Positions 7,905 to 16,653 of a stretch of 23,421 nt of DNA are shown here, piece after piece. This DNA is from an uncultured Clostridium sp. (GTDB taxonomy: Bacteria; Bacillota; Clostridia; TANB77; CAG-508): positions 1 through 23,421 of the forward strand of contig USEI01000023.1 of the NCBI GenBank assembly GCA_900553685.1. The letters run 5' to 3'. Made by a program: the position numbers and the translations under genes. The notes under the pieces were generated by a model, which was not told the DNA's origin, made no database searches, and was given only the letters and a program-made list of their open reading frames with translations. Numbering within the stretch: position 1 is the stretch's first letter; every line of letters starts with the position of its first letter.

Positions 7905-8477
7905 ATGAGATGTAGAATTTGTGGGGCAAAATTGAAAAAAGAAGGAGATATTTGTACTAATTGCTACAAAAAATATCAAGAGGAAGAAGACTTAAAAAAA
8001 GATGTTAATGAAAGATTAGTTGTAAAAAGAAAATATTCAATAGCATATTTGATATTAAAATACACTTGGTTAATAATTATTTTTGCTTTTTCAACTTTTG
8101 GTTGTTTTGCTTTTGGTAATGTTTTAGAAGGTTTTGGTTGTATTTTAATTTTATTAATAGTTTTAGGAATATTATTATTTTTAGATAAAAGAATATCCCT
8201 TGCAACTAAAGCAGTTTTTTATGATAAAAAAATTGTTTATACTTTTAAATTTTTATTTTTTGATACAGAAAAAACAGTTAAATATTCAGATTTGGCAGAT
8301 ATAACATATTTCCAAACTTTTTCTCAAAAAAGATTTGGATATGGAGATTTATGCGTATATGCGAAAGGGGCAATTCCGGGAACAACTATATTTAACGGAT
8401 TTCAACTTAAAAATGTAGAAAATGTTGATGAAGTTTTAAACCAAATAGGAGAAGTAGTTGGAAAAATTGAAAATTAG
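7905..8477 (+). CDS. Zinc-ribbon membrane protein with PH-like domain
   Basis: I know no specific function. The 190-residue protein opens with a small zinc ribbon of two CxxC pairs, CRIC (3-6) and CTNC (17-20). A charged linker follows, then two adjacent membrane segments (about 45-71 and 76-92). The C-terminal cytoplasmic part of about 90 residues (TKAVFYDKKIVY, then KTVKYSDLADITYFQ) looks like a bacterial PH-like (bPH2/YdbS-type) domain, including the FKF-containing strand and the final helix VDEVLNQIGEVV. The domain call rests on pattern only. Ribosome site AGAGGGAAGTG (7887-7897) supports the ATG at 7905. It lies 36 nt after rseP and 17 nt before polC, the place where ispG often sits, so it is probably co-transcribed with both. 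Confidence 0.82.
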   Translation: MRCRICGAKLKKEGDICTNCYKKYQEEEDLKKDVNERLVVKRKYSIAYLILKYTWLIIIFAFSTFGCFAFGNVLEGFGCILILLIVLGILLFLDKRISLATKAVFYDKKIVYTFKFLFFDTEKTVKYSDLADITYFQTFSQKRFGYGDLCVYAKGAIPGTTIFNGFQLKNVENVDEVLNQIGEVVGKIEN

Positions 8478-8494
8478 GAAGTAAGAGGCAGACT

Positions 8495-11400
8495 ATGCAA
8501 AAATATATAAAAGAAGTTTTCAATGATTATAATTTAGAAAATAATTTAATAGATACAAAAATTGAGAATATAAATTTATATAAAAAAACAAATAAATTGC
8601 AAATTAAAGTAGTATCGTCTAAACAAATAAGTATTAAAGAAATAGAAAGTTTTGAAGAGTACTTAGTAAACAGGTTTAAAGTAAATAAAGCATTTATAGA
8701 TATAAATTATGAAGATGGAATTATTATAAATTCATCTATTGAAAGTGATTGGAAGGATATAATTAGATATATTGCTAAAAAAGAACCTGTAGGAAAAGCT
8801 ATTTTAAATAATAGTACAGTAAGTGTAAATAATTCAAAACTAACTGTTAACTTATTTATGAGAGGTGCTGCTTTTTTAATAGCACAAAAATTTGATAAAG
8901 GATTAGAACATTTATTATTAAATTTATATAATAAGCAATATGAAATAGAGTTTATAGAAATTTTTTCAGTAGAAGATGAAAAAAAACTTATTGAAAAAAG
9001 AGATGAAGAAGAAAGAAAAGCATTGATAGAACTTGAAAAGCAGGCTTTGATTGATATTGAAACAAGAAAAGAAGAGAAAAGATTAGAAGCTGAAAAAGAA
9101 AAACAAAGAAAACAAGAAGAGGAAGAACGTTTAAAAGAAAATTTGAGAAAACAAAATCCAGAACTAGCAGCTAAAATAGAAGCATATCAGAATAAAGATC
9201 CAGAAATGCAAGGTGAGGAATCTCCTTTAATTTATGGAAGAAGTTTAACTATAAGAACAGATCTTGTGAAAATTGATGATATTCCAACAGAAGAATCAAC
9301 AGAATTAAAGGTTTGTGTTGATGGTGAGATTTTAAGTGGATCAATTGATTCAAGAGAAATTAAAAATGAAAAAGTTATACTTATGTTTAATCTTTTTGAT
9401 GGAACAAGTACAATAGCTTGTAAAGCTTTTTTGGAAAAAGAAAAATTAAAACCAATTAAAGATAGAATTTCAAAAGCAAAAGGTTTAAGAATTGAAGGTG
9501 TAGCAAAATACAGTCCATATTCTAAAGAAGTGGAAATAATGGCAAATACTATTTTAGAATCTACTGGAATAAAAAAAGAAAAAAGAATGGATAATTCTGA
9601 TATAAAGAGAGTTGAACTTCACATGCATACACAAATGAGTCAAATGGATGCAATAACACCTTGTGCAGATTTATTAAAAAGAGCAATAAGTTGGGGATGG
9701 AAATCTATTGCTATTACAGATCATGGAGTAGTTCAGAGTTTTCCAGAAGCACATAAATTTTTAGAAAAAACAGGAGCAGATTTAAAAGTTATTTATGGAG
9801 TAGAGGCATATTTTGTTCCAGATAAAGATCCATGTGTTGTAAATTCTAAAAATCAATCTATTGATACAGAATATTGTGTGTTCGATTTGGAAACTACAGG
9901 TATTTCACATATAACAGAAAAAATTACAGAAGTTGGCATAATAAAGATAAAAAATGGAGAAATAATCGATACTTTTGAATGTTTTGTAAATCCTGAAAAA
10001 CCAATACCGCAAAAAGTTGTTGAAGTAACTCATATTACAGATGATATGGTAAAAGATGCTGAAACTATAGATAAAGTAATGCCTAAAGTACTAGAATTTA
10101 TGGGTGATTCTGTTTTAGTTGCACATAACGCAGATTTTGATATTGGTTTTATGAAATATAATTGTGAACAATTAGGTTTAAAATTTGAATATACTCATAT
10201 AGATACTTTGCGTTTGGCAAAAGCAATATTTCCAGAATTTACAAAATATAAACTAGGAATTATCGCTGATAAATTAGGCATAAAAGTAGATGTAGCACAT
10301 AGAGCTTTAGATGATGTAAAAACTTTAGTTGCGGTATTTAAAGAAATGATAGAAAGGGCAAAAGATAAAAAGGCTAAAACTATAGATGATTTTGATAATG
10401 TTTTTGAAACAGATTTTAAAAAACTACCTTCATATCATGCTATTATACTAGCAAAAAACTATATTGGATTAAGAAATCTTTATAAATTAATATCATATTC
10501 TCATTTAAATTATTTTTATAAAAAACCTAGAATTTTAAAAACTATGTTTAATAAATATAGGGAAGGTTTAATACTGGGAAGTGCTTGTGAGGCAGGAGAA
10601 CTCTATAGAGCTATAGTTGCAGGAAAATCTGATGAAGAGTTAGAAGAAATTGCAAGTTATTATGATTATTTAGAAATTCAACCTTTAAGAAATAACGAAT
10701 ATATGATTAGAGAGGGTATTGTTGAAGGAGAAGAAAAATTAATTGAATTTAATAAAAAAATAGTCGAATTAGGTGATAAATTAAATAAATTAGTTGTTGC
10801 CACATGTGATGTTCATTTTATGGATCCACAAGATGAGGTTTATAGAAGAATTCTTCAAGCTGGACAGAAATATGACGATGCTGATAATCAAGCTCCTTTA
10901 TATTTGAGAACAACAGAAGAAATGCTTAAAGAATTTGAATATTTAGGAAAAGAAAAAGCTTATGAAGTGGTAGTAACAAATACTAATTTAGTAGCAGATA
11001 TGTGTGAAAAAATAAAACCTATTTCACCTGAAAAATGTCCACCACATATTCCAGGATGTGAGCAAATGATAAAAGATATTGCTTACAAAAAAGCACATGA
11101 ATTATATGGAGATCCACTTCCAGAAATTGTTCAAACAAGACTTGATAAAGAATTAGATTCTATAATAAAAAATGGATTCTCAGTTATGTATATTATTGCT
11201 CAAAAATTAGTATGGAAATCAAATGAAGATGGCTATATAGTAGGATCTAGAGGTTCTGTTGGTTCATCTTTTGTAGCAAATATGACAGGAATTACAGAAG
11301 TAAATTCTCTTAGACCTCATTATAGGTGTCCAAATTGTAAATATTCAGATTTTACAGATTATGGAGTAAAAAATGGTTTTGATCTTCCAGACAAAAATTG

Positions 11401-12922
11401 TCCAAAATGTGGGCATAAATTAGATAAAGATGGTATGGATATACCATTTGAAACTTTTTTGGGATTTAATGGTGATAAAGAGCCTGATATTGACTTAAAT
11501 TTTTCAGGAGAATATCAAGCTAAAGCTCACAAATATACTGAAGTAATATTTGGAAAAGGAACAACTTTTAAAGCTGGAACTGTTGGTACAGTTGCAGACA
11601 AAACAGCTTTCGGGTATGCTAAAAATTATTTTGAAGAAAGAAACATACATAAACCAAATGCTGAAATAGCTAGAATTTCAGCAGGATGTGTTGGAGTAAA
11701 AAGAACTACAGGACAGCATCCAGGAGGTATTATAGTTGTACCAAAAGGACGTGAAATTTTTGAATTTACACCTGTACAACATCCTGCAGATGATCCAAAA
11801 TCAGATATTATAACAACTCATTTTGACTATCACTCTATAGATCAAAACTTATTAAAGCTAGATATATTAGGGCATGATGATCCTACGGTTATAAGAATGC
11901 TTTATGATTTAACAGGGATAGATCCAACAAAAGTTCCTTTAGATGATAAAGAAACTATGAGCATATTTAGTTCAACAAAAGCTTTAGGAGTAACACCTGA
12001 ACAAATTAATTCAGAAGTTGGAAGTTTTGGAATCCCAGAATTTGGAACTAAATTTGTAAGAGGGATGCTAGTTGATACAAGACCAACAACTTTTGCAGAA
12101 CTTATTAGTATATCAGGACTTTCACATGGAACTGATGTGTGGCTTAATAATGCACAGGAACTAATAAACCAAGGTACAGTTACTTTAAGCGAAGCAATAG
12201 GTTGTAGAGATGATATAATGGTATATTTAATGAAAAAAGGTTTAGAACCAAATCATGCTTTTAAAATAATGGAAACGGTTCGTAAAGGTAAGGCATTAAA
12301 AGATCCAGAAAAATGGGCTGAATATGTAAAGATGATGCAGGAACATGATGTTCCAGATTGGTATATCAAATCTTGTGAAAAGATAAAATATATGTTTCCT
12401 AAAGCACATGCTGCAGCTTATGTAACAAATGCTTTTAGAATTGCTTGGTTTAAAGTTCATAAACCAATGGCCTATTATACAGCATACTATACAATAAGGG
12501 CAGATGAATTTGATAGTGAATGTATGATATTCGGAAAAGAAAAAGTAAAAGCTAAAATGAAAGAAATTGATAATGCAGGAAATGCAGCAACAGTAAAAGA
12601 TAAAAATATGTATTCAATTCTAGAAATAGTACTTGAAATGTATGAAAGGGGAATAAAATTTTTGCCAATAGATTTATATAAATCTCATAGTACAAAATTT
12701 CTTATGGAAGAAGATGGAATAAGACCACCACTTAATAGTATTCCTGGACTTGGAACAATAGCAGCAGAAGGAATTTATAAAGCAAGATTAGAAGAACCTT
12801 TTGAGTGTATAGAAGATATGCAGTCTCGTTCTAAAATTGGAAAATCAGTAACTGAACTTTTGGATAAATTTGGATGCTTAAAAGGAATGACAAAGTCTAA
12901 CCAATTAAGCTTATTTGTATAA
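8495..12922 (+). CDS. polC: DNA polymerase III alpha subunit, PolC type
   Basis: PolC is the main replicative polymerase of low-GC Gram-positives, with built-in proofreading. The 1475-residue chain has the expected order: an N-terminal domain (1 to about 155), a highly charged coiled-coil linker (about 160-225), an OB fold (about 245-355), and a PHP domain beginning ELHMHTQ (374-380). A DEDDh 3'-5' exonuclease (about 460-625) is inserted in it, with D464 and E466 in FDLETTG, HNADFD, and HRALDD (602-607). Next come the rest of PHP and the palm, with a zinc ribbon (C945, C948, C969, C972) and catalytic Asps D998 and D1000 in PDIDLNF plus D1123. Fingers and a C-terminal region ending NQLSLFV follow. 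B. subtilis PolC is about 1437, so this is full length. AAGAGG lies before ATG 8495. Confidence 0.97.
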   Translation: MQKYIKEVFNDYNLENNLIDTKIENINLYKKTNKLQIKVVSSKQISIKEIESFEEYLVNRFKVNKAFIDINYEDGIIINSSIESDWKDIIRYIAKKEPVGKAILNNSTVSVNNSKLTVNLFMRGAAFLIAQKFDKGLEHLLLNLYNKQYEIEFIEIFSVEDEKKLIEKRDEEERKALIELEKQALIDIETRKEEKRLEAEKEKQRKQEEEERLKENLRKQNPELAAKIEAYQNKDPEMQGEESPLIYGRSLTIRTDLVKIDDIPTEESTELKVCVDGEILSGSIDSREIKNEKVILMFNLFDGTSTIACKAFLEKEKLKPIKDRISKAKGLRIEGVAKYSPYSKEVEIMANTILESTGIKKEKRMDNSDIKRVELHMHTQMSQMDAITPCADLLKRAISWGWKSIAITDHGVVQSFPEAHKFLEKTGADLKVIYGVEAYFVPDKDPCVVNSKNQSIDTEYCVFDLETTGISHITEKITEVGIIKIKNGEIIDTFECFVNPEKPIPQKVVEVTHITDDMVKDAETIDKVMPKVLEFMGDSVLVAHNADFDIGFMKYNCEQLGLKFEYTHIDTLRLAKAIFPEFTKYKLGIIADKLGIKVDVAHRALDDVKTLVAVFKEMIERAKDKKAKTIDDFDNVFETDFKKLPSYHAIILAKNYIGLRNLYKLISYSHLNYFYKKPRILKTMFNKYREGLILGSACEAGELYRAIVAGKSDEELEEIASYYDYLEIQPLRNNEYMIREGIVEGEEKLIEFNKKIVELGDKLNKLVVATCDVHFMDPQDEVYRRILQAGQKYDDADNQAPLYLRTTEEMLKEFEYLGKEKAYEVVVTNTNLVADMCEKIKPISPEKCPPHIPGCEQMIKDIAYKKAHELYGDPLPEIVQTRLDKELDSIIKNGFSVMYIIAQKLVWKSNEDGYIVGSRGSVGSSFVANMTGITEVNSLRPHYRCPNCKYSDFTDYGVKNGFDLPDKNCPKCGHKLDKDGMDIPFETFLGFNGDKEPDIDLNFSGEYQAKAHKYTEVIFGKGTTFKAGTVGTVADKTAFGYAKNYFEERNIHKPNAEIARISAGCVGVKRTTGQHPGGIIVVPKGREIFEFTPVQHPADDPKSDIITTHFDYHSIDQNLLKLDILGHDDPTVIRMLYDLTGIDPTKVPLDDKETMSIFSSTKALGVTPEQINSEVGSFGIPEFGTKFVRGMLVDTRPTTFAELISISGLSHGTDVWLNNAQELINQGTVTLSEAIGCRDDIMVYLMKKGLEPNHAFKIMETVRKGKALKDPEKWAEYVKMMQEHDVPDWYIKSCEKIKYMFPKAHAAAYVTNAFRIAWFKVHKPMAYYTAYYTIRADEFDSECMIFGKEKVKAKMKEIDNAGNAATVKDKNMYSILEIVLEMYERGIKFLPIDLYKSHSTKFLMEEDGIRPPLNSIPGLGTIAAEGIYKARLEEPFECIEDMQSRSKIGKSVTELLDKFGCLKGMTKSNQLSLFV

Positions 12923-12936
12923 ATAAAGGAGAATAT

Positions 12937-13230
12937 ATGTTATATATAGTAGAAACTATAGGAATAAAATACATAGTTATATATTGTATAGTTATAAATT
13001 TAATAGGGTTTTTAGCAATGGGAATTGATAAGTATAAAGCAAAAAGAAATTATTGGAGAATTCCAGAAGGAACTTTGATGATGCTTGCAGTTTTAGGTGG
13101 AGGAATTGGAACGATTTCTGGCATATATGTTTTCAGACATAAAACTAAAAAAATGAAGTTTACTGTTGGTATGCCAACAATATTAATTTCGGAAATAGCT
13201 ATAATAATTTATTTGTTTATAAAATTTTAA
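12937..13230 (+). CDS. DUF1294 small membrane protein
   Basis: A 97-residue integral membrane protein of the DUF1294 family, whose function is unknown. The family core is plain: a first membrane helix ending NLIGFLAMGIDKYKAKR, then WRIPEGTL, a Gly-rich helix LAVLGGGIGT, FRHKTKK (66-72) and a final membrane helix. Three or four membrane segments are likely. It starts 14 nt after polC behind AAAGGAG (12926-12932), so it should be the last gene of the pyrH-polC transcript. The following 60 bp is AT-only, with a small 8-bp hairpin (13229-13236 with 13240-13247) that is at best a weak terminator. Confidence 0.88.
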   Translation: MLYIVETIGIKYIVIYCIVINLIGFLAMGIDKYKAKRNYWRIPEGTLMMLAVLGGGIGTISGIYVFRHKTKKMKFTVGMPTILISEIAIIIYLFIKF

Positions 13231-13289
13231 ATTTTATAGTAAAATTTTATTATAATCAAATTGTAATAAAAATTAAATATAAATGAAAC

Positions 13290-13348
13290 ATAAAACCGTT
13301 ATAAATTGTTAGAGTAGCAATGCTTTTACCAAATTATGACGGTTTTAT
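13290..13348. repeat. Long imperfect hairpin between polC cluster and TPR gene
   Basis: A 15-bp stem, ATAAAACCGTTATAA (13290-13304) with TTATGACGGTTTTAT (13334-13348), has one G-T wobble and encloses 29 nt. The loop holds a smaller stem, ATTG (13305-13308) with CAAT (13318-13321). It contains the only GC-rich dinucleotides in this gap. Following T-runs are short and broken, so it may be a bidirectional terminator, a structured leader or RNA, or a small mobile-element remnant. The structure is visible; the function is not. Confidence 0.6.
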
Positions 13349-13366
13349 AAAATTTTATTTATAAGC

Positions 13367-13395
13367 TTGTTTAAAAAAAGTCTATATGATATAAT
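13367..13395 (+). promoter_or_regulatory. Extended -10 promoter for the TPR gene
   Basis: A -35 TTGTTT (13367-13372), a 17-bp spacer and a perfect -10 TATAAT (13390-13395) carry an extended TG at 13387-13388. It is 56 bp upstream of the TPR gene start and is one of the best promoter matches in the window. Confidence 0.75.
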
Positions 13396-13450
13396 TATCA
13401 AGAATTTAGGAAGATTAAATTGCTAAAGGATGTAGAAATGGAGAAATATT

Positions 13451-14773
13451 ATGTTTGAACAATTATTATTCAATTTATTAGCAGTATCATTGTTTATAAT
13501 AATATTCTTTAAGATAATAAGAAAAAATGATGGTAATTATATATTTATATTAGTTCTTCAAACAATAGGAATTATAGTAAGTTTTTTAGAGATTTTAAAT
13601 AAAATTAATGAAAGTATTTTAGGAGGGACAATAAGATATGTATTTTCTATCGTTATTCCTTTATTAATAATTTTTATAGAAATAAGAGGAATAAATTTTT
13701 CAGAAATATTAAGTGTTATAGCAGCTAAATTTTTTATGTTAATAGGAGATACTAAAACTGCAAAATCAATTTTACTTAAGTTAGTAACAAAATATCCAGA
13801 GAGTTATTTAGGACATAAATTACTTGCAGAATGTTATGAAAAAGAAGGTGGAATGAGAAGAGCTATTGATGAATATGTAACATCTGTAGATATAAATAAA
13901 AAAGATTATAAATCTTATTTCAAAATAGCAGATCTTTTAAGAGATTTAGGAAAAAAAGATGAAGCAATACAAATGCTTGAAACTTTAGTAAAAACAAAAC
14001 CAGATTGTTATGAAGCTTCAATATTGCTAGGTGAACTTTTATGTGAGCAAGAAAGATTTAAAGAAGCTGCAAATGTATATAATGAGGCTTTAAGATATAA
14101 ACCAGCAGATTTTGATTTATATTATAATTTGGGTATAGTATATACAAGATTAAGCGACTTTCAAATGGCAAAAGAAATGTATGAAAAGGCAGCAGCAATA
14201 AATCATAGAATGTATGGGGCAAATTATAATTTAGGATTAATAGCTTTTATACAAAGAGATTATGATACAGCAGAAAAATATTTTGAAAAAAGTTTATATG
14301 GTGAGCTAGAAGCAATGTCTTATTATCAACTTGCTAAAATATATGTATATAAAGGTGAAAAAGATAAAGCAATAACATTTTTAAATAAAGCAATTGAGCT
14401 GGATCCAAAACTTTTGCAATTGGCCAATAAGGAAAAAACATTTAAAAAGATAAAGGAATATATAACTGTTTCAGTTAAGATGGATGATACTGTAAAAGTA
14501 GCAAAAGCAGATGAACTAGAAGAGTTTGAAGCAAGAAGAAGTATTATTTTAAAACAGCAAGAAGAAATTGCTAGAAAATACTTAGATGATACACTTAAAT
14601 TGATTGAAGAAATGAGTGAAAATTCATCAAAGCAAAAAGTTGATGAAAAAGTAGACTATATATTTAATAAAGAAAAAAGAAAAAAAGAAAAGATACAAGA
14701 AGATAAAGAGTTAGAAGAAAAAATAAAGAAAAAGGAAAAAGAACAAAGACAAAAAGAGCTTGGAAATAATTAA
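13451..14773 (+). CDS. Membrane-anchored tetratricopeptide repeat protein
   Basis: I recognise the architecture, not a named gene. The 440-residue protein begins with three hydrophobic segments (about 5-21, 30-46 and 62-78). About six TPR units follow from residue 85 to 335, with characteristic helices such as GHKLLAECYEKEG, DLYYNLGIVYTRL and MSYYQLAKIYVYKG. The C-terminal 100 residues are highly charged (Lys/Glu-rich), probably coiled coil. TPRs are protein-docking scaffolds; the long soluble part is likely cytoplasmic because it has no signal peptide and few prolines. The start ATG 13451 follows TGGAGAA (13439-13445). It has its own strong promoter and stands between the polC cluster and dpaA. 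An assembly or scaffold role at the membrane is possible but unproven. Confidence 0.85.
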   Translation: MFEQLLFNLLAVSLFIIIFFKIIRKNDGNYIFILVLQTIGIIVSFLEILNKINESILGGTIRYVFSIVIPLLIIFIEIRGINFSEILSVIAAKFFMLIGDTKTAKSILLKLVTKYPESYLGHKLLAECYEKEGGMRRAIDEYVTSVDINKKDYKSYFKIADLLRDLGKKDEAIQMLETLVKTKPDCYEASILLGELLCEQERFKEAANVYNEALRYKPADFDLYYNLGIVYTRLSDFQMAKEMYEKAAAINHRMYGANYNLGLIAFIQRDYDTAEKYFEKSLYGELEAMSYYQLAKIYVYKGEKDKAITFLNKAIELDPKLLQLANKEKTFKKIKEYITVSVKMDDTVKVAKADELEEFEARRSIILKQQEEIARKYLDDTLKLIEEMSENSSKQKVDEKVDYIFNKEKRKKEKIQEDKELEEKIKKKEKEQRQKELGNN

Positions 14774-14819
14774 GCAATAACTAAAGATGAATTTATTCAC
14801 TAAGACTTGTTTATAATTT

Positions 14820-14856
14820 ATAATATGTAATAATAAATCTTTATAATACATATTAT
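14820..14856. repeat. Inverted repeat upstream of dpaA
   Basis: ATAATATGTA (14820-14829) and TACATATTAT (14847-14856) form a perfect 10-bp inverted repeat with a 17-nt centre, about 60 bp before the dpaA start. It could be an operator, a weak hairpin, or AT-rich coincidence. A weak TTGTTT (14807-14812) and TAATAA (14831-14836) promoter pair overlaps the left arm, which would suit regulation, but neither box is strong. Confidence 0.4.
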
Positions 14857-14917
14857 TAAATAAAATAATAAAAAAGTAATTTGTAATTACAAGATAAAAT
14901 AATAGAGAGGAAAAGGT

Positions 14918-15793
14918 GTGAATAGTATGGAAAAAAAGTCAATAACTGTTGTTGGTGGAGATTTAAGAATTGTAAAACTTATTGAAATGTTAATTAATGA
15001 TGGGTATAAAGTATATACTTATGCATTAGAAAATTCAGAAGAATTATTAAGTTTTGATAGTGTGGAAATGTGTCCAACTTTAGAGGAAGCAGTAAGTTAC
15101 TCTAAAGTTATTGTAGGACCAGTACCACTTTCTAGTGATAGAAAAAGACTTTCAGCTCCATTTGGTAGAAATTATGTTGAATTACCAGATTTTGTAAAAG
15201 CATTAAAGGGGAAGTATTTAATTGCAGGAAATATAGGAATAAAAGATGAATTAGATGAAAAAGGAATACAATTTACAGATTTACTAAAAAGAGAAGAATT
15301 TTCAGTATTAAATACAATAGCAACAGCAGAAGGAACTATTCAAATTGCTATGGAAGAAACTCAAAGAACAGTACATGGTTCAAACGTATTAGTTATGGGA
15401 TTTGGAAGAATAGGAAAAGTTTTAGCAAAAATGCTAGATGGAATTGGAGCAAAAGTATATTGTGAAGCAAGAAAAAATGAAGATATTTCTTGGATAAAAG
15501 CATATGGATATAATCCAATTCATTTAAATGACTTAAATGAGAACTTGGGAAAATTTGATATTATAATAAATACAATACCTTTTCAAATATTAGATTCAGA
15601 AAGATTAGATTTAATAAAAAAAGAAGCTGTAATTGTTGATTTAGCTTCTAATCCTGGAGGTGTAGATAGAAGAGCTGCAAGGGAAAAAGGGCTAAAAGTT
15701 ATTTGGGCATTATCTTTGCCTGCTAAAGTAGCACCACTTACTTCAGCTGAATTTATTAAAGAAACACTATATCACGTATTAAAAGAATTATAA
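14918..15793 (+). CDS. dpaA: Dipicolinate synthase subunit A
   Basis: DpaA (SpoVFA in Bacillus) is the NAD(P)-binding subunit that, with the flavoprotein DpaB, oxidises dihydrodipicolinate to dipicolinic acid in the mother cell; the product is packed into the spore core. The 291-residue protein has an N-terminal domain opening ITVVGGDLR and a family-typical TAEGTIQIAM segment. A Rossmann domain with MGFGRIG (160-166) follows, then INTIP, VDLASNPGGVD and ALSLPAKVAPLTSAE, all resembling SpoVFA. The start is either GTG 14918 (AGAGAGG upstream) or ATG 14927 (AAAAGGTG upstream); the sequence does not decide. No dpaB follows; uppP is 32 nt downstream. It is the only sporulation-specific gene here. 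Confidence 0.92.
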   Translation: MNSMEKKSITVVGGDLRIVKLIEMLINDGYKVYTYALENSEELLSFDSVEMCPTLEEAVSYSKVIVGPVPLSSDRKRLSAPFGRNYVELPDFVKALKGKYLIAGNIGIKDELDEKGIQFTDLLKREEFSVLNTIATAEGTIQIAMEETQRTVHGSNVLVMGFGRIGKVLAKMLDGIGAKVYCEARKNEDISWIKAYGYNPIHLNDLNENLGKFDIIINTIPFQILDSERLDLIKKEAVIVDLASNPGGVDRRAAREKGLKVIWALSLPAKVAPLTSAEFIKETLYHVLKEL

Positions 15794-15825
15794 TAATTAA
15801 TTAAAACTTATAAACGGAGGATAAA

Positions 15826-16653
15826 ATGACAATATTACAAGCTTTAATATTAGGGATTGTGCAAGGACTAACAGAGTTATTACCAATATCTAGTTCAGCA
15901 CACCTTAATATAATACCATGGATTTTTGAGTGGACTAAGAATCCTGATTTTGTTGCAGATTTTAACGGATCTTTTGATGTAGCACTTCATTTTGGAACTT
16001 TAATAGCAATAGGATTGTTTTTTTTCAAAGATTGGATAACACTTATAAAGGCTGGATTTAAAAAATTAGTAAAAAAAGAAGATTCAACAGATGGAAAAAT
16101 GTTTTGGTACTTAGTTATAGCAACAATACCAGCTGGGATTTTGGCATTAGTATTAGATAAAATATCTGAAATGATAGTTGGAGATAATTTTAAATTAGAA
16201 ATGGGATTAATAGCAATAGCATTAATTGTGATGGGAATTATTTTAGCTATTGTTGATAAAAAATCAAAGAATCAATATAAGTATGAAGACATAAATTTTA
16301 AACAATCAATGCTTGTTGGAATTTCACAAGCTATTGCAGCAGCTTTTCCAGGAGTATCACGTTCAGGTATAACAATGACTGTAGCAAGGGCTTTGAAAAT
16401 AGATAGAGAAAGTGCTGCAAAATTCTCATTTCTTTTATCAACACCAATAGTTGCAGCAGCTGTTTTGGTAGATGTAGGAAAGTTTGCATTAACATCTATG
16501 TCATTTTGGATTGGAGTAATAGCAAGTTTTATAGTAGGCTTAATTGTAATAAAATTTTTAATGAATTACTTAAAAAAGGGTAGTTTTAAAATATTTGCAA
16601 TATATAGAGTTATACTTGGTTTAATAATATTGGGATTAATTTTTGTAAGGTAA
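15826..16653 (+). CDS. uppP: Undecaprenyl-diphosphate phosphatase (BacA/UppP)
   Basis: UppP removes a phosphate from undecaprenyl diphosphate, giving the carrier lipid used for peptidoglycan precursors; overproduction gives bacitracin resistance in other bacteria. The 275-residue, all-helical membrane protein has both family active-site motifs, TELLPISSSAH (16-26) with E17 and S22-S24, and PGVSRSGIT (175-183) with R179. Length matches the family (about 270). The start is supported by CGGAGG (15815-15820). It follows dpaA by 32 nt with no visible terminator between, so they may share a transcript. Function is complementary to uppS at 5293. Confidence 0.95.
   Translation: MTILQALILGIVQGLTELLPISSSAHLNIIPWIFEWTKNPDFVADFNGSFDVALHFGTLIAIGLFFFKDWITLIKAGFKKLVKKEDSTDGKMFWYLVIATIPAGILALVLDKISEMIVGDNFKLEMGLIAIALIVMGIILAIVDKKSKNQYKYEDINFKQSMLVGISQAIAAAFPGVSRSGITMTVARALKIDRESAAKFSFLLSTPIVAAAVLVDVGKFALTSMSFWIGVIASFIVGLIVIKFLMNYLKKGSFKIFAIYRVILGLIILGLIFVR

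Noticed and set aside
9000..9170. Lys/Glu-rich coiled coil in the PolC N-terminal part considered as an insertion or frameshift
   Set aside because: The frame is continuous, and PolC proteins commonly have a charged linker between the N-terminal and OB domains; the total length is only slightly above usual.
14847..14858. CATATTATTA upstream of dpaA as a mother-cell sigma factor -10 box
   Set aside because: It differs by one base of spacing from the CATANNNTA pattern and has no convincing -35; such matches are frequent in DNA this AT-rich.
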